Assembly: GCA_900552385.1 (NCBI GenBank)
Contig: URZI01000006.1
Coordinates: 36,593 to 100,592 of the forward strand
DNA: 64,000 bases
DNA from: an uncultured Collinsella sp.
GTDB taxonomy: Bacteria; Actinomycetota; Coriobacteriia; Coriobacteriales; Coriobacteriaceae
Direction: 5' to 3'
Made by a program: the position numbers and the translations under genes. Below the pieces are notes generated by a model. It ran no database searches. It was given only the letters and a program-made list of their open reading frames with translations, and was not told where the DNA came from. Below, one piece after another: positions 42,977-52,330 of this stretch. Positions within the stretch are counted from its first letter, which is position 1; each line of letters begins with the position of its first letter.

Positions 42977-44695
42977 TCACATCGTGCGGTACTGACCGAT
43001 TGCGCGGTACTTTTCGTAGCGGAGGCTTGTGAGGGTCGCGTCGTCGAGACGTCCAAGCGTAACGAAGGCATTGAATGCCGAGGACACGACGGCACCGGCG
43101 ATCTCCTCATGCGATAGGCCCCTATCGTCAACAATGCCGTCGATGATGCCGAGCGCCAACAGATCGGGGGCTGTGAGCTTCAGCGCCTCGGCGGACTCAT
43201 TCGCGCGCTCGGTATCCTTCCACAGGATCGACGCACAGGCCTCGGGGCTCACGACCGAATAGGCCGAGCTCGAGAGCATCAGGATGCGGTCGGCCACGGA
43301 CAGCGCCAGCGCGCCACCAGAGCCGCCCTCGCCTGTCACCACCGAGACAATCGGCGTCTTAAGGCCGCTCATCTCCATGAGATTCTGGGCAATCGCCTCG
43401 CCCTGGCCGCGCTCCTCGGCACCGATACCGCAAAACGCACCCGAAGTATCGACCAGGCACAGAACCGGTCGACCAAACTTTTCGGCCTGGCGCATCAGGC
43501 GACGCGCTTTGCGGTAGCCCTCGGGATGCGCCATGCCAAAGTTGCGGCGCATACGCTCTTTGGTCGTGGTGCCGCGCTCGATGGCGATGACCGTTACGGG
43601 ACGTCCGTCTTTCCAGCCGATGCCGCCCACCACGGCAGCATCGTCGCCAAAGTAACGGTCACCGTGCAGCTCCACAAATCCATCCAGACCCAACGAGATT
43701 ATCTCGCCCGCCGTGGCACGATCTGCCGAGCGGGTCTGCTTGACAATCTCGAGTGCGGTTTTTGGTGCCGTCGAGCGCTTAAACAGATGTCCCAGCTTTT
43801 TGCCGCGGCGACCCGTATGCACGATCTCATGCGGAGCCCCCAGGCCGGGCGCGCGCCCTTCGTGCAGCGCCAGCAGCTCGCCTACCGTGAGCGCAATCTC
43901 GCCACGTGGAACGACGGCATCGCAAAAGCCGTGCTCCAGCAAAAACTCGGAACGCTGGAACCCCTTGGGCAGGCGCTTGTGCATGTTCTGCTCGATCACG
44001 CGCGGACCGGCAAATGCCGTCAGGGCATCGGGCTCGGCCAGGATAATGTCGCCCTCCATGGCAAAGCTCGCGGTTACGCCTCCGGTCGTGGGGTCGGTGA
44101 GCACTGTGATATACAGGCCGCCCGCCTCGCTGTGGCGCCTAACCGCCGCAGAAATCTTGGCCATCTGCATAAGCGATGTCACGCCCTCCTGCATGCGCGC
44201 GCCGCCCGAAACGGTAAAGCCGACAACTGGTAATCCCAGCTCGATCGCATGCTCAAATGCGCGACAGATCTTCTCGCCCACCACGGAGCCCATCGAGCCC
44301 ATCATAAAGTTGGCATCCATAAAGAAGAGTGCCGTATCGCAACCGCAGATTTTGCCCTTGCCGCACACAACGGCATCGCGCTCGCCCGAACGCTCGACCG
44401 CGCCCTTGAGCTTGTCGGCATAGCCGGGAAACGAGAGGAAGTCCTCCGACGCCAGATTGGCATCCCATTCCTCAAACGTGCCCTCGTCGACCGTCATGCA
44501 CATGCGCGCGCGACCGCTCGCGCGAAAGTGTTTGCCGCAACGAGGGCAGACTTCGAGGTTGTCGTGCAGGCGCGCCTCATCGATCACGCGGCGGCACTCC
44601 GGGCACTTGATAAACACGTGGCGCGCGGGAAACTCGGCGCACGACTCGGTCATCGGTCCTTCGAGGACGTTGACCGTCTTCGCTTTTCTATTCAT
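42977..44695 (-). CDS. accDA: Acetyl-CoA carboxylase carboxyltransferase, beta and alpha subunits fused
   Basis: A single 572-residue chain. The N-terminal half is AccD, with the zinc finger CPECRRVIDEARLHDNLEVC and a further CGK; the C-terminal half is AccA, with GFVELHGDRYFGDDAAVVGG and SGGALALSVADRI. It transfers the carboxyl group from carboxybiotin to acetyl-CoA to make malonyl-CoA. It overlaps the end of accC (stop at 44688), so translation is coupled; ATG 44695 or 44701 may be used. It is the last gene of the fatty acid operon proper. Confidence 0.95.
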   Translation of the reverse strand: MNRKAKTVNVLEGPMTESCAEFPARHVFIKCPECRRVIDEARLHDNLEVCPRCGKHFRASGRARMCMTVDEGTFEEWDANLASEDFLSFPGYADKLKGAVERSGERDAVVCGKGKICGCDTALFFMDANFMMGSMGSVVGEKICRAFEHAIELGLPVVGFTVSGGARMQEGVTSLMQMAKISAAVRRHSEAGGLYITVLTDPTTGGVTASFAMEGDIILAEPDALTAFAGPRVIEQNMHKRLPKGFQRSEFLLEHGFCDAVVPRGEIALTVGELLALHEGRAPGLGAPHEIVHTGRRGKKLGHLFKRSTAPKTALEIVKQTRSADRATAGEIISLGLDGFVELHGDRYFGDDAAVVGGIGWKDGRPVTVIAIERGTTTKERMRRNFGMAHPEGYRKARRLMRQAEKFGRPVLCLVDTSGAFCGIGAEERGQGEAIAQNLMEMSGLKTPIVSVVTGEGGSGGALALSVADRILMLSSSAYSVVSPEACASILWKDTERANESAEALKLTAPDLLALGIIDGIVDDRGLSHEEIAGAVVSSAFNAFVTLGRLDDATLTSLRYEKYRAIGQYRTM

Positions 44696-46031
44696 CAGCA
44701 TAGAGATGCCCCATCAGATCGGTGTGGTACATGCCCGACAAGAACTCATCGTTTGCCAGCACGTCGAGCTGAAGCTCGCTGTTTTCGCTCACGCCCTCAA
44801 TCACGAGCTCGCCCAGGGCCGAGCGCATCTTGCGAATGGCGCCGTCGCGCGTAGGCGCACACACGATGAGCTTGCCGAGCATGGAATCGTAGTACGGCGG
44901 GACTTTCGCACCGGTAAACATGGCGGAATCCCAGCGCACGCGCGGACCACCCGGCACACGCAACGCGGTAACCGTTCCGCATGACGGCAGAAAGTCCGGC
45001 GTTTCGGCATTGATGCGGCACTCCATGGCGTGGTTGCGGACCGGCATGTCCTCCTGCTCAAAGGGCAGAGGCTGGCCGGCCGCCACGCGCAGCTGCCACT
45101 TGACCAAGTCGGTATCGGTCACAAACTCCGTAACCGGATGCTCCACCTGCAAGCGCGTGTTCATTTCCATAAAGTAGAAATTGCCTTCGTCCGAATACAG
45201 GAACTCGATGGTACCGGCTCCTTCGTAGCCGACGGCACGAGCCAGGTCGCGTGCGGCCTTGTGCATGCGGGCACGAATGTCGTCGTGTCCGTCGAGGCAC
45301 GGCGCGGGGCTCTCCTCGATCAGCTTTTGGTTGCGGCGCTGCACCGAGCACTCGCGCTCGCCGAGCGAAAACACATGACCCTGCTTATCGGCCATAATCT
45401 GCACCTCAACGTGGTGCGCCGGCGCGACGAACTTCTCCATGTAGCACTCGCCGTCGCCAAAAACGGCCTCTCCCTCGGCACGCGCTTCAATAAAGGCCTT
45501 TGCCGCATCTTCCACGCGCTCGACCTTGCGAATGCCGCGACCGCCACCGCCTGCACGCGCCTTAATAAGCACGGGGCAGCCAATGCGCTCGGCCTCGGCC
45601 GTCGCCTCCTCGGGGCTTTTGAGCAAATCGCAGCCCGGCACGATGGGCACACCCGCCGCGGCAGCCGTTCGGCGTGCGGCGTCCTTGTCGCCCATGCTGT
45701 CGATCACCTCGGCCGAAGGACCGACAAACGCCAGGCCATACTTGTCGCAGTCGCGCACGAAGCTCGCCTTCTCGGAGAAAAAGCCGTAGCCGGGATGAAT
45801 GGCCTTGGCGCCCGACTTTACCGCACAGGTGAGCACGGCATCGTCGTTGAGGTAGCTCTCGGCAAGACGCGGGCCGCCGATGCAGTACGCCTCGTCGGCA
45901 AGCTGCACGTGCAGTGCTTCCGCATCGGCCGTGGAATAAACGGCGACGGTCTTGATGCCCATATCGCGGCACGCGCGGATAACACGGACCGCGACTTCGC
46001 CTCGGTTGGCGATGAGCACTTTGTCGAACAT
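44688..46031 (-). CDS. accC: Biotin carboxylase subunit of acetyl-CoA carboxylase
   Basis: A 447-residue ATP-grasp enzyme that carboxylates biotin on AccB. Markers are MFDKVLIANRGEVAVRVIRA, the glycine-rich loop KARAGGGGRGIRKV, FMEMNTRLQVEHPVTE and the ATP/bicarbonate residues around it. The ATG at 46031 follows AAGGAAGG; a longer upstream open frame would overlap fabZ and is rejected. Confidence 0.97.
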   Translation of the reverse strand: MFDKVLIANRGEVAVRVIRACRDMGIKTVAVYSTADAEALHVQLADEAYCIGGPRLAESYLNDDAVLTCAVKSGAKAIHPGYGFFSEKASFVRDCDKYGLAFVGPSAEVIDSMGDKDAARRTAAAAGVPIVPGCDLLKSPEEATAEAERIGCPVLIKARAGGGGRGIRKVERVEDAAKAFIEARAEGEAVFGDGECYMEKFVAPAHHVEVQIMADKQGHVFSLGERECSVQRRNQKLIEESPAPCLDGHDDIRARMHKAARDLARAVGYEGAGTIEFLYSDEGNFYFMEMNTRLQVEHPVTEFVTDTDLVKWQLRVAAGQPLPFEQEDMPVRNHAMECRINAETPDFLPSCGTVTALRVPGGPRVRWDSAMFTGAKVPPYYDSMLGKLIVCAPTRDGAIRKMRSALGELVIEGVSENSELQLDVLANDEFLSGMYHTDLMGHLYADE

Positions 46032-46041
46032 GAAGCCTTCC

Positions 46042-46464
46042 TTAACTTTCGTGCATGAGTGCAAAAGACATATCGGCGCGGCAGCAAACCTCACCGTTGA
46101 CGCTCGCAGTACCCGTCGCAAAGCGGAACGGCCCGCGCGCACGCGTGATGGAGCACACCAGATCCACCGTGTCGCCCGGGCGCACCGGACGCTTAAAGCG
46201 CACCTTGTCCAGACTCGTGTAGAACGGCGTCGCGCCGCGCGCCTCCTCATCGCCCATCAGCAGCACGCAGCAGTTCTGGGCGAGCATCTCGCACTGAATC
46301 ACGCCGGGGACGACCGGGTTTCCCGGAAAATGCCCCTGCAAAAAGTACTCGTCGCCCGTAATCGTGATCTTGCCGTGGGCCTCATCGCCCACCAGCTCGG
46401 CCTCGTCGAGCAAAAGCATCGGCTCGCGATGCGGTAACAGTTCTTTAAGCTCTTCTTTGTTCAT
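46042..46464 (-). CDS. fabZ: 3-hydroxyacyl-ACP dehydratase FabZ
   Basis: A hot-dog fold dehydratase of 140 residues that removes water from 3-hydroxyacyl-ACP. The catalytic histidine is in GHFPGNPVVPGV, preceded by LPHREPMLLLDE. It lies between accB and accC, an order seen in several Gram-positive fatty acid operons. A GTG at 46473, right after the accB stop, is an alternative start. Confidence 0.96.
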   Translation of the reverse strand: MNKEELKELLPHREPMLLLDEAELVGDEAHGKITITGDEYFLQGHFPGNPVVPGVIQCEMLAQNCCVLLMGDEEARGATPFYTSLDKVRFKRPVRPGDTVDLVCSITRARGPFRFATGTASVNGEVCCRADMSFALMHES

Positions 46465-46473
46465 GGATATCAC

Positions 46474-46950
46474 CTATCCGATCCTCATGAGGCAGCTGCC
46501 GAACTCCACGAGGTCGCCATCGACCACGCAGATCTCGAGAACCTCGCCATCCGCCTCTGCCGTCACCTCGTTGAGAACCTTCATGGCCTCGATGATGCAG
46601 AGGGTCTCGCCGGCCTTGACCTTGGAGCCCACGTGCACAAACGGCTCGTCGCCCGGCGCCGGGGCAGCATAGAAAACGCCGACCATGGGAGCGGTCACCT
46701 CGGTGCCCTTAGGCTTCGGTGCGGCGGCAGGCGCCTGCGCGGCGGGCTCCGGTGCGGCGGCAGGCACGGCGACAGGAGCCACCGCCGGAGCAGTCACGGC
46801 ACCCGGCATAGGCATGGGCACGGCAACCGGCTGCGCTGCACTCGCGCGCTCGAGCTCGACCGCAGTGCCATCGGGCTCCTCAACACGCACGCGCGTAAGG
46901 CCGCGGTCCTCCATCACATCGGCTATCTCGGCAAGTCTTTTGGAATCCAT
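46474..46950 (-). CDS. accB: Biotin carboxyl carrier protein of acetyl-CoA carboxylase
   Basis: A 158-residue carrier. The N-terminal about 35 residues are the AccC contact region, a Pro/Ala linker spans about 36-82, and the lipoyl/biotinyl domain ends the protein with the biotin lysine K124 in IEAMKVLNE. The biotin ligase that charges it is encoded divergently at 52331. Confidence 0.97.
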   Translation of the reverse strand: MDSKRLAEIADVMEDRGLTRVRVEEPDGTAVELERASAAQPVAVPMPMPGAVTAPAVAPVAVPAAAPEPAAQAPAAAPKPKGTEVTAPMVGVFYAAPAPGDEPFVHVGSKVKAGETLCIIEAMKVLNEVTAEADGEVLEICVVDGDLVEFGSCLMRIG

Positions 46951-46953
46951 GCT

Positions 46954-48204
46954 CTAGCTCCTCGTATATCTACGCAGCGCGATGGCGGCGTTGTGCCCGC
47001 CAAAGCCCAGGTTGGTCGAAAGCGCCCAGGTAAGGTCGGCGCGAACCGCGCGATTGGGCGTGTAGTCAAGATCGCAGGCGGGATCGGGCGTGTGGTAGTT
47101 AATGGTCGGGGGCACCACGCCCTGCTCGAGCGCCATGGCGCAGGCCATGACCTCTATGGCGCCCGTGGCACCGATCATGTGGCCGGTCATCGACTTGGTC
47201 GACGAGACGTGCGCGGCGCGCGCCGCGTCCTCGCCGAGCGCCCGCTTGATGCCCGCCGTCTCGGACGAATCGTTGAGCTTGGTCGAGGTGCCGTGGGCGT
47301 TGATGTAGAGGCCCTCGGAAGGCTTAACGTCGCCCTCGGCCACCGCCAGCGATATCGCACGGGCGATACCTGCCGCGTCCGGGTCGGGACTCGTGATGTG
47401 GTAGGCGTCATCGGTGTTGCCGTAGCCCACGACCTCGGCGTAAATGTGCGCACCGCGGGCCTGTGCGTGCTCCATACCCTCGAGCACGAGCACGCAGGCG
47501 CCCTCGCCCATCACAAAGCCGTCGCGGTCTGCATCGAACGGGCGGCAAGCCGTCGCGGGATCGGGGTTGGTGGTCAATGCGCGGCAGGACGTAAAGCCCG
47601 CAACGGCATCGGGAATAATGGCGGCCTCGGCGCCGCCCGCGAGGATTGCATCGGCATAGCCGTGCTTGATGGCGCGGAACGCCTCACCCACCGCATGGGC
47701 CGAGGTTGCGCACGCGGTCACCACGGGCAGGGTCGGGCCCTTTGCCTTATGGCGAATCGCGATGTTGCCCGAAGCCATGTTGGGGATCATCATTGCGATC
47801 ATGTAGGGCGATGCGCGACGAGGCCCGCGATCGGCAATCGTGTGGACGTTGTCGACGAGCGTCTGCATGCCGCCCACGCCCGAGCCCACGTAGACGCCCA
47901 GGCGATCGCGATCGACCGCGCCCTCAACATCGAGGCCCGCATCGTGCATGGCCTCGTCCGACGCCGCCATCGCAAACTGAACGCAGGGGTCGAGATGCTT
48001 GGCGTCATGCTTGCCAAAGTAATCGTTGCCGTCAAAACCCTTGACCTCGGCCGCCACCTTGACGGCAAACGCATCGGTATCAAAGTGTGTGATCGGACCG
48101 ATGCCGCACGTTCCGGCGCACATGGCCGCCCAGGTGGCAAGCGCGGTGTTGCCAAGCGGCGACACGGCACCAATACCGGTGATTGCAACTCTCTGTTCCA
48201 TCAT
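46954..48204 (-). CDS. fabF: Beta-ketoacyl-ACP synthase II
   Basis: A 416-residue elongating condensing enzyme. The catalytic cysteine is in VTACATSAHAVGEA, with histidines in INAHGTSTKLND and SMTGHMIGATGA. The ATG at 48204 follows GAGGAGA. It is 3 nt from accB and 36 nt after fabG. Confidence 0.97.
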   Translation of the reverse strand: MMEQRVAITGIGAVSPLGNTALATWAAMCAGTCGIGPITHFDTDAFAVKVAAEVKGFDGNDYFGKHDAKHLDPCVQFAMAASDEAMHDAGLDVEGAVDRDRLGVYVGSGVGGMQTLVDNVHTIADRGPRRASPYMIAMMIPNMASGNIAIRHKAKGPTLPVVTACATSAHAVGEAFRAIKHGYADAILAGGAEAAIIPDAVAGFTSCRALTTNPDPATACRPFDADRDGFVMGEGACVLVLEGMEHAQARGAHIYAEVVGYGNTDDAYHITSPDPDAAGIARAISLAVAEGDVKPSEGLYINAHGTSTKLNDSSETAGIKRALGEDAARAAHVSSTKSMTGHMIGATGAIEVMACAMALEQGVVPPTINYHTPDPACDLDYTPNRAVRADLTWALSTNLGFGGHNAAIALRRYTRS

Positions 48205-48240
48205 GGTCTCCTCATCCAAGCCGCTTACCCGACTTGCTTT

Positions 48241-49014
48241 CTACATCGCCATTCCGCCGTCGACGCGTATGACTTCGCCCGTAATGTAAGCGGCCGCATC
48301 GCTCGCTAAAAAGCGCACCACACCGGCCACCTCCTCGGGCTGCGCCATGCGCTTAAGGGGAATCTGGTCCTCGGTTGCCGCACGCACCTTCTCCGAGAGC
48401 TTTGCCGTCATATCCGTCTCGACAAACCCGGGGGCGACCGCGTTCACTCGTACGCCGCGGGGCGCAAGCTCGCGCGCTACCGCCTTGGTCAAGCCGATCA
48501 CGCCCGCCTTGGAGGCAGCGTAGTTGGCCTGTCCGGCATTGCCCATCAGGCCCACGACCGAGCTCATGTTGATGACGCAGCCGCCGCGCTGGCGCATAAA
48601 GGTCTTGGTGAGCGCGCGCGTCGTATTGAACGTGCCCTTGAGATTGACATCGAGCACGCGGCCGAAGGCATCGTCGCCCATACGCATGAGCAGGCCGTCG
48701 CGCGTGATGCCGGCGTTGTTGACGAGCGCCCAAATGGAGCCAAAGTCGTTGAGGACCGTCTCCACGCATGTGTTGACGGCGGCGGGGTCGGCCACGTCAC
48801 ATTGATATGCGCGCGCCGTAGCACCAAACGCCTCGCAGGCCTCGCACGTCTCACACGCCGCATCGACGCTGCCGGCATAGACGACGGCGATATCGTAGCC
48901 ATCCTCCGCCAGGCCCACGGCACAAGCGCGACCGATGCCGCGCGAGCCGCCCGTGACCAGTGCCACGCGGCGTGAGCCGTTGCGCTCGAGCGTGCCGTTG
49001 TTCAAGTTGCCCAT
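48241..49014 (-). CDS. fabG: 3-oxoacyl-ACP reductase
   Basis: A short-chain dehydrogenase of 257 residues that reduces 3-oxoacyl-ACP with NADPH. The cofactor motif is VTGGSRGIGRACAVG, followed by NNAG and the catalytic YAASK. About 16 extra residues precede the usual FabG start. It sits between fabD and fabF. Confidence 0.96.
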   Translation of the reverse strand: MGNLNNGTLERNGSRRVALVTGGSRGIGRACAVGLAEDGYDIAVVYAGSVDAACETCEACEAFGATARAYQCDVADPAAVNTCVETVLNDFGSIWALVNNAGITRDGLLMRMGDDAFGRVLDVNLKGTFNTTRALTKTFMRQRGGCVINMSSVVGLMGNAGQANYAASKAGVIGLTKAVARELAPRGVRVNAVAPGFVETDMTAKLSEKVRAATEDQIPLKRMAQPEEVAGVVRFLASDAAAYITGEVIRVDGGMAM

Positions 49015-49044
49015 GTCATTCCTTTCGGGTTATAGCCCTGTGGG

Positions 49045-49971
49045 CTATGCGAGCTCGTCGGCAATAGCTGCGACCTGTTCGGCCGTTTCGCACGAATACA
49101 CGCGAACGTCGCTCAACGTACGCTTGACCAGGCCCGACAGCGTTTTGCCAGGGCCGACCTCAATAAACGTGTCGATGCCCTGATCCTGCAGCGCATGCAG
49201 GGTGTCGACCCAGCGCACGGCATGGCTCACCTGCTTGGCCAAGATATCCGATGCCGCTCGCGGGTCCGCCGGATAGGGCGCCGCCGTCATGTTTGCCATG
49301 ACCGGAATCAGCAGCGGAGACGGCGCGTGGCCGGCTTGGATATACGTCGCCAGCCCCTCAGTCGCCTCGGCCATATAGGGGCTATGAAATGCGCCCGACA
49401 CCGCGACTTTCATAGCGCGGCCGCCAGCCTCTTTTACTAGGTCGTCGAGCGCCTGCAGCGCCTCGGGCGCTCCGGCAACAACCGTCTGCTGCGGGCTGTT
49501 GTAGTTGACCGGCCAGCAGTCCTCGCCGGCCTGTGCGGCCAGGTTCTCGACTTGCGCCGCATCGAGCTTGATGACGGCGCGCATGCCGCCGGGGTGACGC
49601 TCGGCAGCCGCGGCCATCAGCGCCGCGCGCTCGCACACGAGCTCAAAGCCCGCTCGCGTATCGAACGCCCCCGCAAAGGTGAGCGCGACGACCTCGCCCA
49701 GTGAAAATCCCGCACAGGCGGCAGGCACCACGCCGCGCTCGCGCAGGGCGGCAGCCGCTGCCAGGTCGTGAACGAACACGCACGGCTGCGTGTTCTCGGT
49801 CTGCGAGAGCTCCTCCTTGGAGGCGCTCCGGCACTGCTCGCTGGTTCCCGGACGCACCTCGTCGGCGATTGCAAACACCTCGGCAGCCGCCGGTGATGCT
49901 TCGATGAGGTCAACGCCCATCGCGGGGTGCTGGGCACCCTGACCGGCAAACAGAAACGCTACGCTACCCAT
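49045..49971 (-). CDS. fabD: Malonyl-CoA:ACP transacylase
   Basis: A 308-residue enzyme that loads malonyl groups on ACP. FLFAGQGAQHPAMG starts the fold, the nucleophile is in CAGFSLGEVVAL and the catalytic histidine in SGAFHSPYM. The usual GHSxG around the nucleophile is GFSLG here. The ATG at 49971 lies inside the fabK end (13-nt overlap). Confidence 0.95.
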   Translation of the reverse strand: MGSVAFLFAGQGAQHPAMGVDLIEASPAAAEVFAIADEVRPGTSEQCRSASKEELSQTENTQPCVFVHDLAAAAALRERGVVPAACAGFSLGEVVALTFAGAFDTRAGFELVCERAALMAAAAERHPGGMRAVIKLDAAQVENLAAQAGEDCWPVNYNSPQQTVVAGAPEALQALDDLVKEAGGRAMKVAVSGAFHSPYMAEATEGLATYIQAGHAPSPLLIPVMANMTAAPYPADPRAASDILAKQVSHAVRWVDTLHALQDQGIDTFIEVGPGKTLSGLVKRTLSDVRVYSCETAEQVAAIADELA

Positions 49972-50903
49972 GCGGACGCACCCTTCAGGACATGCTCGGC
50001 GCCATCGACCAGATCGTCGACGATTTCGCGCGCGCTCTGGCGCTCGTTGACCATGCCGGCAATCTGTCCACACAGATACGAACCCTCTTCGTAATTACCA
50101 TCCTTTGCAGCCTTGCGAAGAGCGCCCGTACCCATGGCCCCGAGCTCCTCGGCACTTGCGCCCGCCGCCTCACTTTTGGCGTAGGCATTGGTGAAGGGGC
50201 TCTTAAGCGCACGCACCGGATGTCCCGTCGAACGGCCAGTCGCACGCGTCGAAGTGTCGTTGGCCTTCAGGACCATCTCCTTGTACTGCTCCGAGACGGT
50301 GCACTCATTTGCAACGAGAAAGCGCGTACCCACCTGGACGCCGGCAGCGCCCAGCATAAAGGCGGCCGCCACGCCACGGCCGTCGGCAATACCGCCGGCA
50401 GCCACTACGGGAATGTCGACCGCATCGACGACCTGCGGCACCAGTGCCATCGTCGAGGTCTCGCCAATATGGCCGCCCGATTCGGTGCCCTCGGCAACAA
50501 CCGCTGTGGCTCCACGACGCGCCACGAGACGGGCGAGCGCCACCGAAGCCACAACGGGGATGACCTTGATGCCCGCATCGTTCCAAGCTTTCATGTACTT
50601 GGTGGGATTACCGGCACCAGTCACCACAACGGGCACCTGCTCATCGATCACAACCTGTGCAACCTCGTCGGCAAACGGGCTCATGAGCATGACGTTAACG
50701 CCAAAGGGCTTATCCGTCTTGGTGCGCAGCTCATGAATCTGGTCGCGAAGCCAGTCGGCGTCGGCATTCATTGCCGCGATGATGCCTAGGCCGCCCGCCT
50801 CGGATACGGCCGATGCCAGTGAGGCGTCGGCAATCCAGGCCATGCCGCCCTGGAACACGGGCTTTTCGATGCCGAGCAGATTGCAGAGAGGAGTCTTGAG
50901 CAT
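49959..50903 (-). CDS. fabK: Enoyl-ACP reductase II (FMN-dependent)
   Basis: A TIM-barrel flavoenzyme of 314 residues performing the last reduction in each elongation cycle. The FabK/nitronate monooxygenase motifs are PVFQGGMAWIADASLASAVS, EGTESGGHIGE and VVAAGGIADGRGVAAAF. Its use instead of FabI makes the pathway insensitive to classical FabI inhibitors by family knowledge. It starts 3 nt after acpP. Confidence 0.95.
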   Translation of the reverse strand: MLKTPLCNLLGIEKPVFQGGMAWIADASLASAVSEAGGLGIIAAMNADADWLRDQIHELRTKTDKPFGVNVMLMSPFADEVAQVVIDEQVPVVVTGAGNPTKYMKAWNDAGIKVIPVVASVALARLVARRGATAVVAEGTESGGHIGETSTMALVPQVVDAVDIPVVAAGGIADGRGVAAAFMLGAAGVQVGTRFLVANECTVSEQYKEMVLKANDTSTRATGRSTGHPVRALKSPFTNAYAKSEAAGASAEELGAMGTGALRKAAKDGNYEEGSYLCGQIAGMVNERQSAREIVDDLVDGAEHVLKGASAWVA

Positions 50904-50905
50904 CT

Positions 50906-51142
50906 CTACTTCTCCAATGCCGCCTCGACCGTATCGGCGAACTCGCCGACCGTCTTGGGGTTCTCTTCGGTATCAAGCTGGATGCCAAACTCGTCCTCAA
51001 CGGCGACGAGAATCTCGACGGTACCCAGGCTGTCGAGGCCAATCTCCTCGAGCGTGGACTCGGGCTTCATCTCGACGTCGTCAAGGCCAGCGGTCTCGCG
51101 GATAACGTCGCAAACGCGCTCGAAGGTCTTCTGATCTGCCAT
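50906..51142 (-). CDS. acpP: Acyl carrier protein
   Basis: A 78-residue acidic carrier; the phosphopantetheine serine is S38 in GLDSLGTVE. AAAGGAG precedes ATG 51142. It lies between fabH and fabK and supplies the carrier for the whole operon. Confidence 0.97.
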   Translation of the reverse strand: MADQKTFERVCDVIRETAGLDDVEMKPESTLEEIGLDSLGTVEILVAVEDEFGIQLDTEENPKTVGEFADTVEAALEK

Positions 51143-51194
51143 GGTAGTTCTCCTTTGTTTGTGCCCTAGGGGCGTTTTCATTTCCTATGTGCGA

Positions 51195-52154
51195 CTACTT
51201 CCAACGAAGCAGATAGCCACCTATATCCAGACCGGCGCCAAATCCAACCAAGGCGATGGTGTCGCCTGTGTGAAGTGCACCGGCGTTTGCCAGCCGGTCG
51301 AGGGCAAGCGGAATGCATGCGCTCGAAATGTTGCCGGTCTCGCGCAACGTGCGAACCACGCGCTCGTCCGGCACGCCCAGGCGCTTGACCGCCTGGCTCA
51401 GGATTCGTTCGTTAGCCTGATGGAATACAAAATGATCGATGTCTTCGACCGAAATGCCCGCATCGATCGCAAGCTTATGGACCGTGTCGCAGATGGCGTT
51501 GACGCCGAACTTGAACACGCGGCGGCCATTCATGGACAGCACACTCGCGCTATCTGCGGAGGCCTTAAACGGCGACGTACCGACCAGACCGGGAACGCGC
51601 AACGTCTCGACGTCGGGCGCCGTCGAAAGCTCAACGGCAAGGGGGTTGTCTCCCCCAGCTTCAATCACTGCGGCGCCTGCCCCATCGCCAAATAGCACGC
51701 AGGTGGCACGGTCGGTCCACTCGAGCGCGCGCGTCATCTGCTCGGCAGCAACAACAAGCACGCGCTCGGCACGGCTGCGGGCGATATAGCCCTCGGCGGC
51801 ATCGAGCGCAAATACGAAGCCGGCACAAGCCGCCGAGACATCGAAGGCAGGGCACGTCGCGCCTAGTCGCTCAGCAACGGCACACGCCTCGGCGGGAACA
51901 AGGTGGTCACCCGTCGTCGTCGAGCAGACGATCAGATCCAGCTGGCTCGCGTCGATCCCGGACACCTGGAGTGCCCGCTCGCTCGCCGCTACGGCAAGGT
52001 CGTCAAGTGACTCGGTGGTGCAGACGTGGCGGCTCTTGATACCTGTGCGAGTAAAAATCCACTCATCCGAGGTATCGAGGAACTCAGACAGCTCGTCATT
52101 GGAAACACTGCGCTCAGGAAGTGCCGAACCTGTTCCAAGAATCGTGAAACCCAT
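51195..52154 (-). CDS. fabH: Beta-ketoacyl-ACP synthase III
   Basis: A 319-residue initiating condensing enzyme joining acyl-CoA to malonyl-ACP. The triad is C110 in VSAACAGF, the histidine in FVFHQANERI and the asparagine in ETGNISSACIP. The ATG at 52154 follows AAAGGAGG. It is the first gene of the fab/acc operon, with operator-like palindromes directly upstream. Confidence 0.97.
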   Translation of the reverse strand: MGFTILGTGSALPERSVSNDELSEFLDTSDEWIFTRTGIKSRHVCTTESLDDLAVAASERALQVSGIDASQLDLIVCSTTTGDHLVPAEACAVAERLGATCPAFDVSAACAGFVFALDAAEGYIARSRAERVLVVAAEQMTRALEWTDRATCVLFGDGAGAAVIEAGGDNPLAVELSTAPDVETLRVPGLVGTSPFKASADSASVLSMNGRRVFKFGVNAICDTVHKLAIDAGISVEDIDHFVFHQANERILSQAVKRLGVPDERVVRTLRETGNISSACIPLALDRLANAGALHTGDTIALVGFGAGLDIGGYLLRWK

Positions 52155-52172
52155 CACTAACCTCCTTTGAGT

Positions 52173-52237
52173 TGTTGACGTGTTTACATCGACCAAGAGA
52201 GGATAACGCATTTCAGTCTTTGTTGACGTGTTAACAT
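52173..52237. promoter_or_regulatory. Paired operators upstream of the fatty acid operon
   Basis: TGTTGACGTGTTTACAT (52173-52189) and TGTTGACGTGTTAACAT (52221-52237) are near-identical imperfect palindromes 48 bp apart, in the gap between fabH and divergent birA. Their placement fits repression of fabH by a dimeric regulator; I see no regulator gene in the operon. Confidence 0.75.
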
Positions 52238-52330
52238 TAAATTGTCCAAATGCGACAAAGGCTTCACATTGTGTCTATCTCTCGACACCATTGCGTCATT
52301 CACTTATTCAATAAGGAGGTAGCAGCCGCT

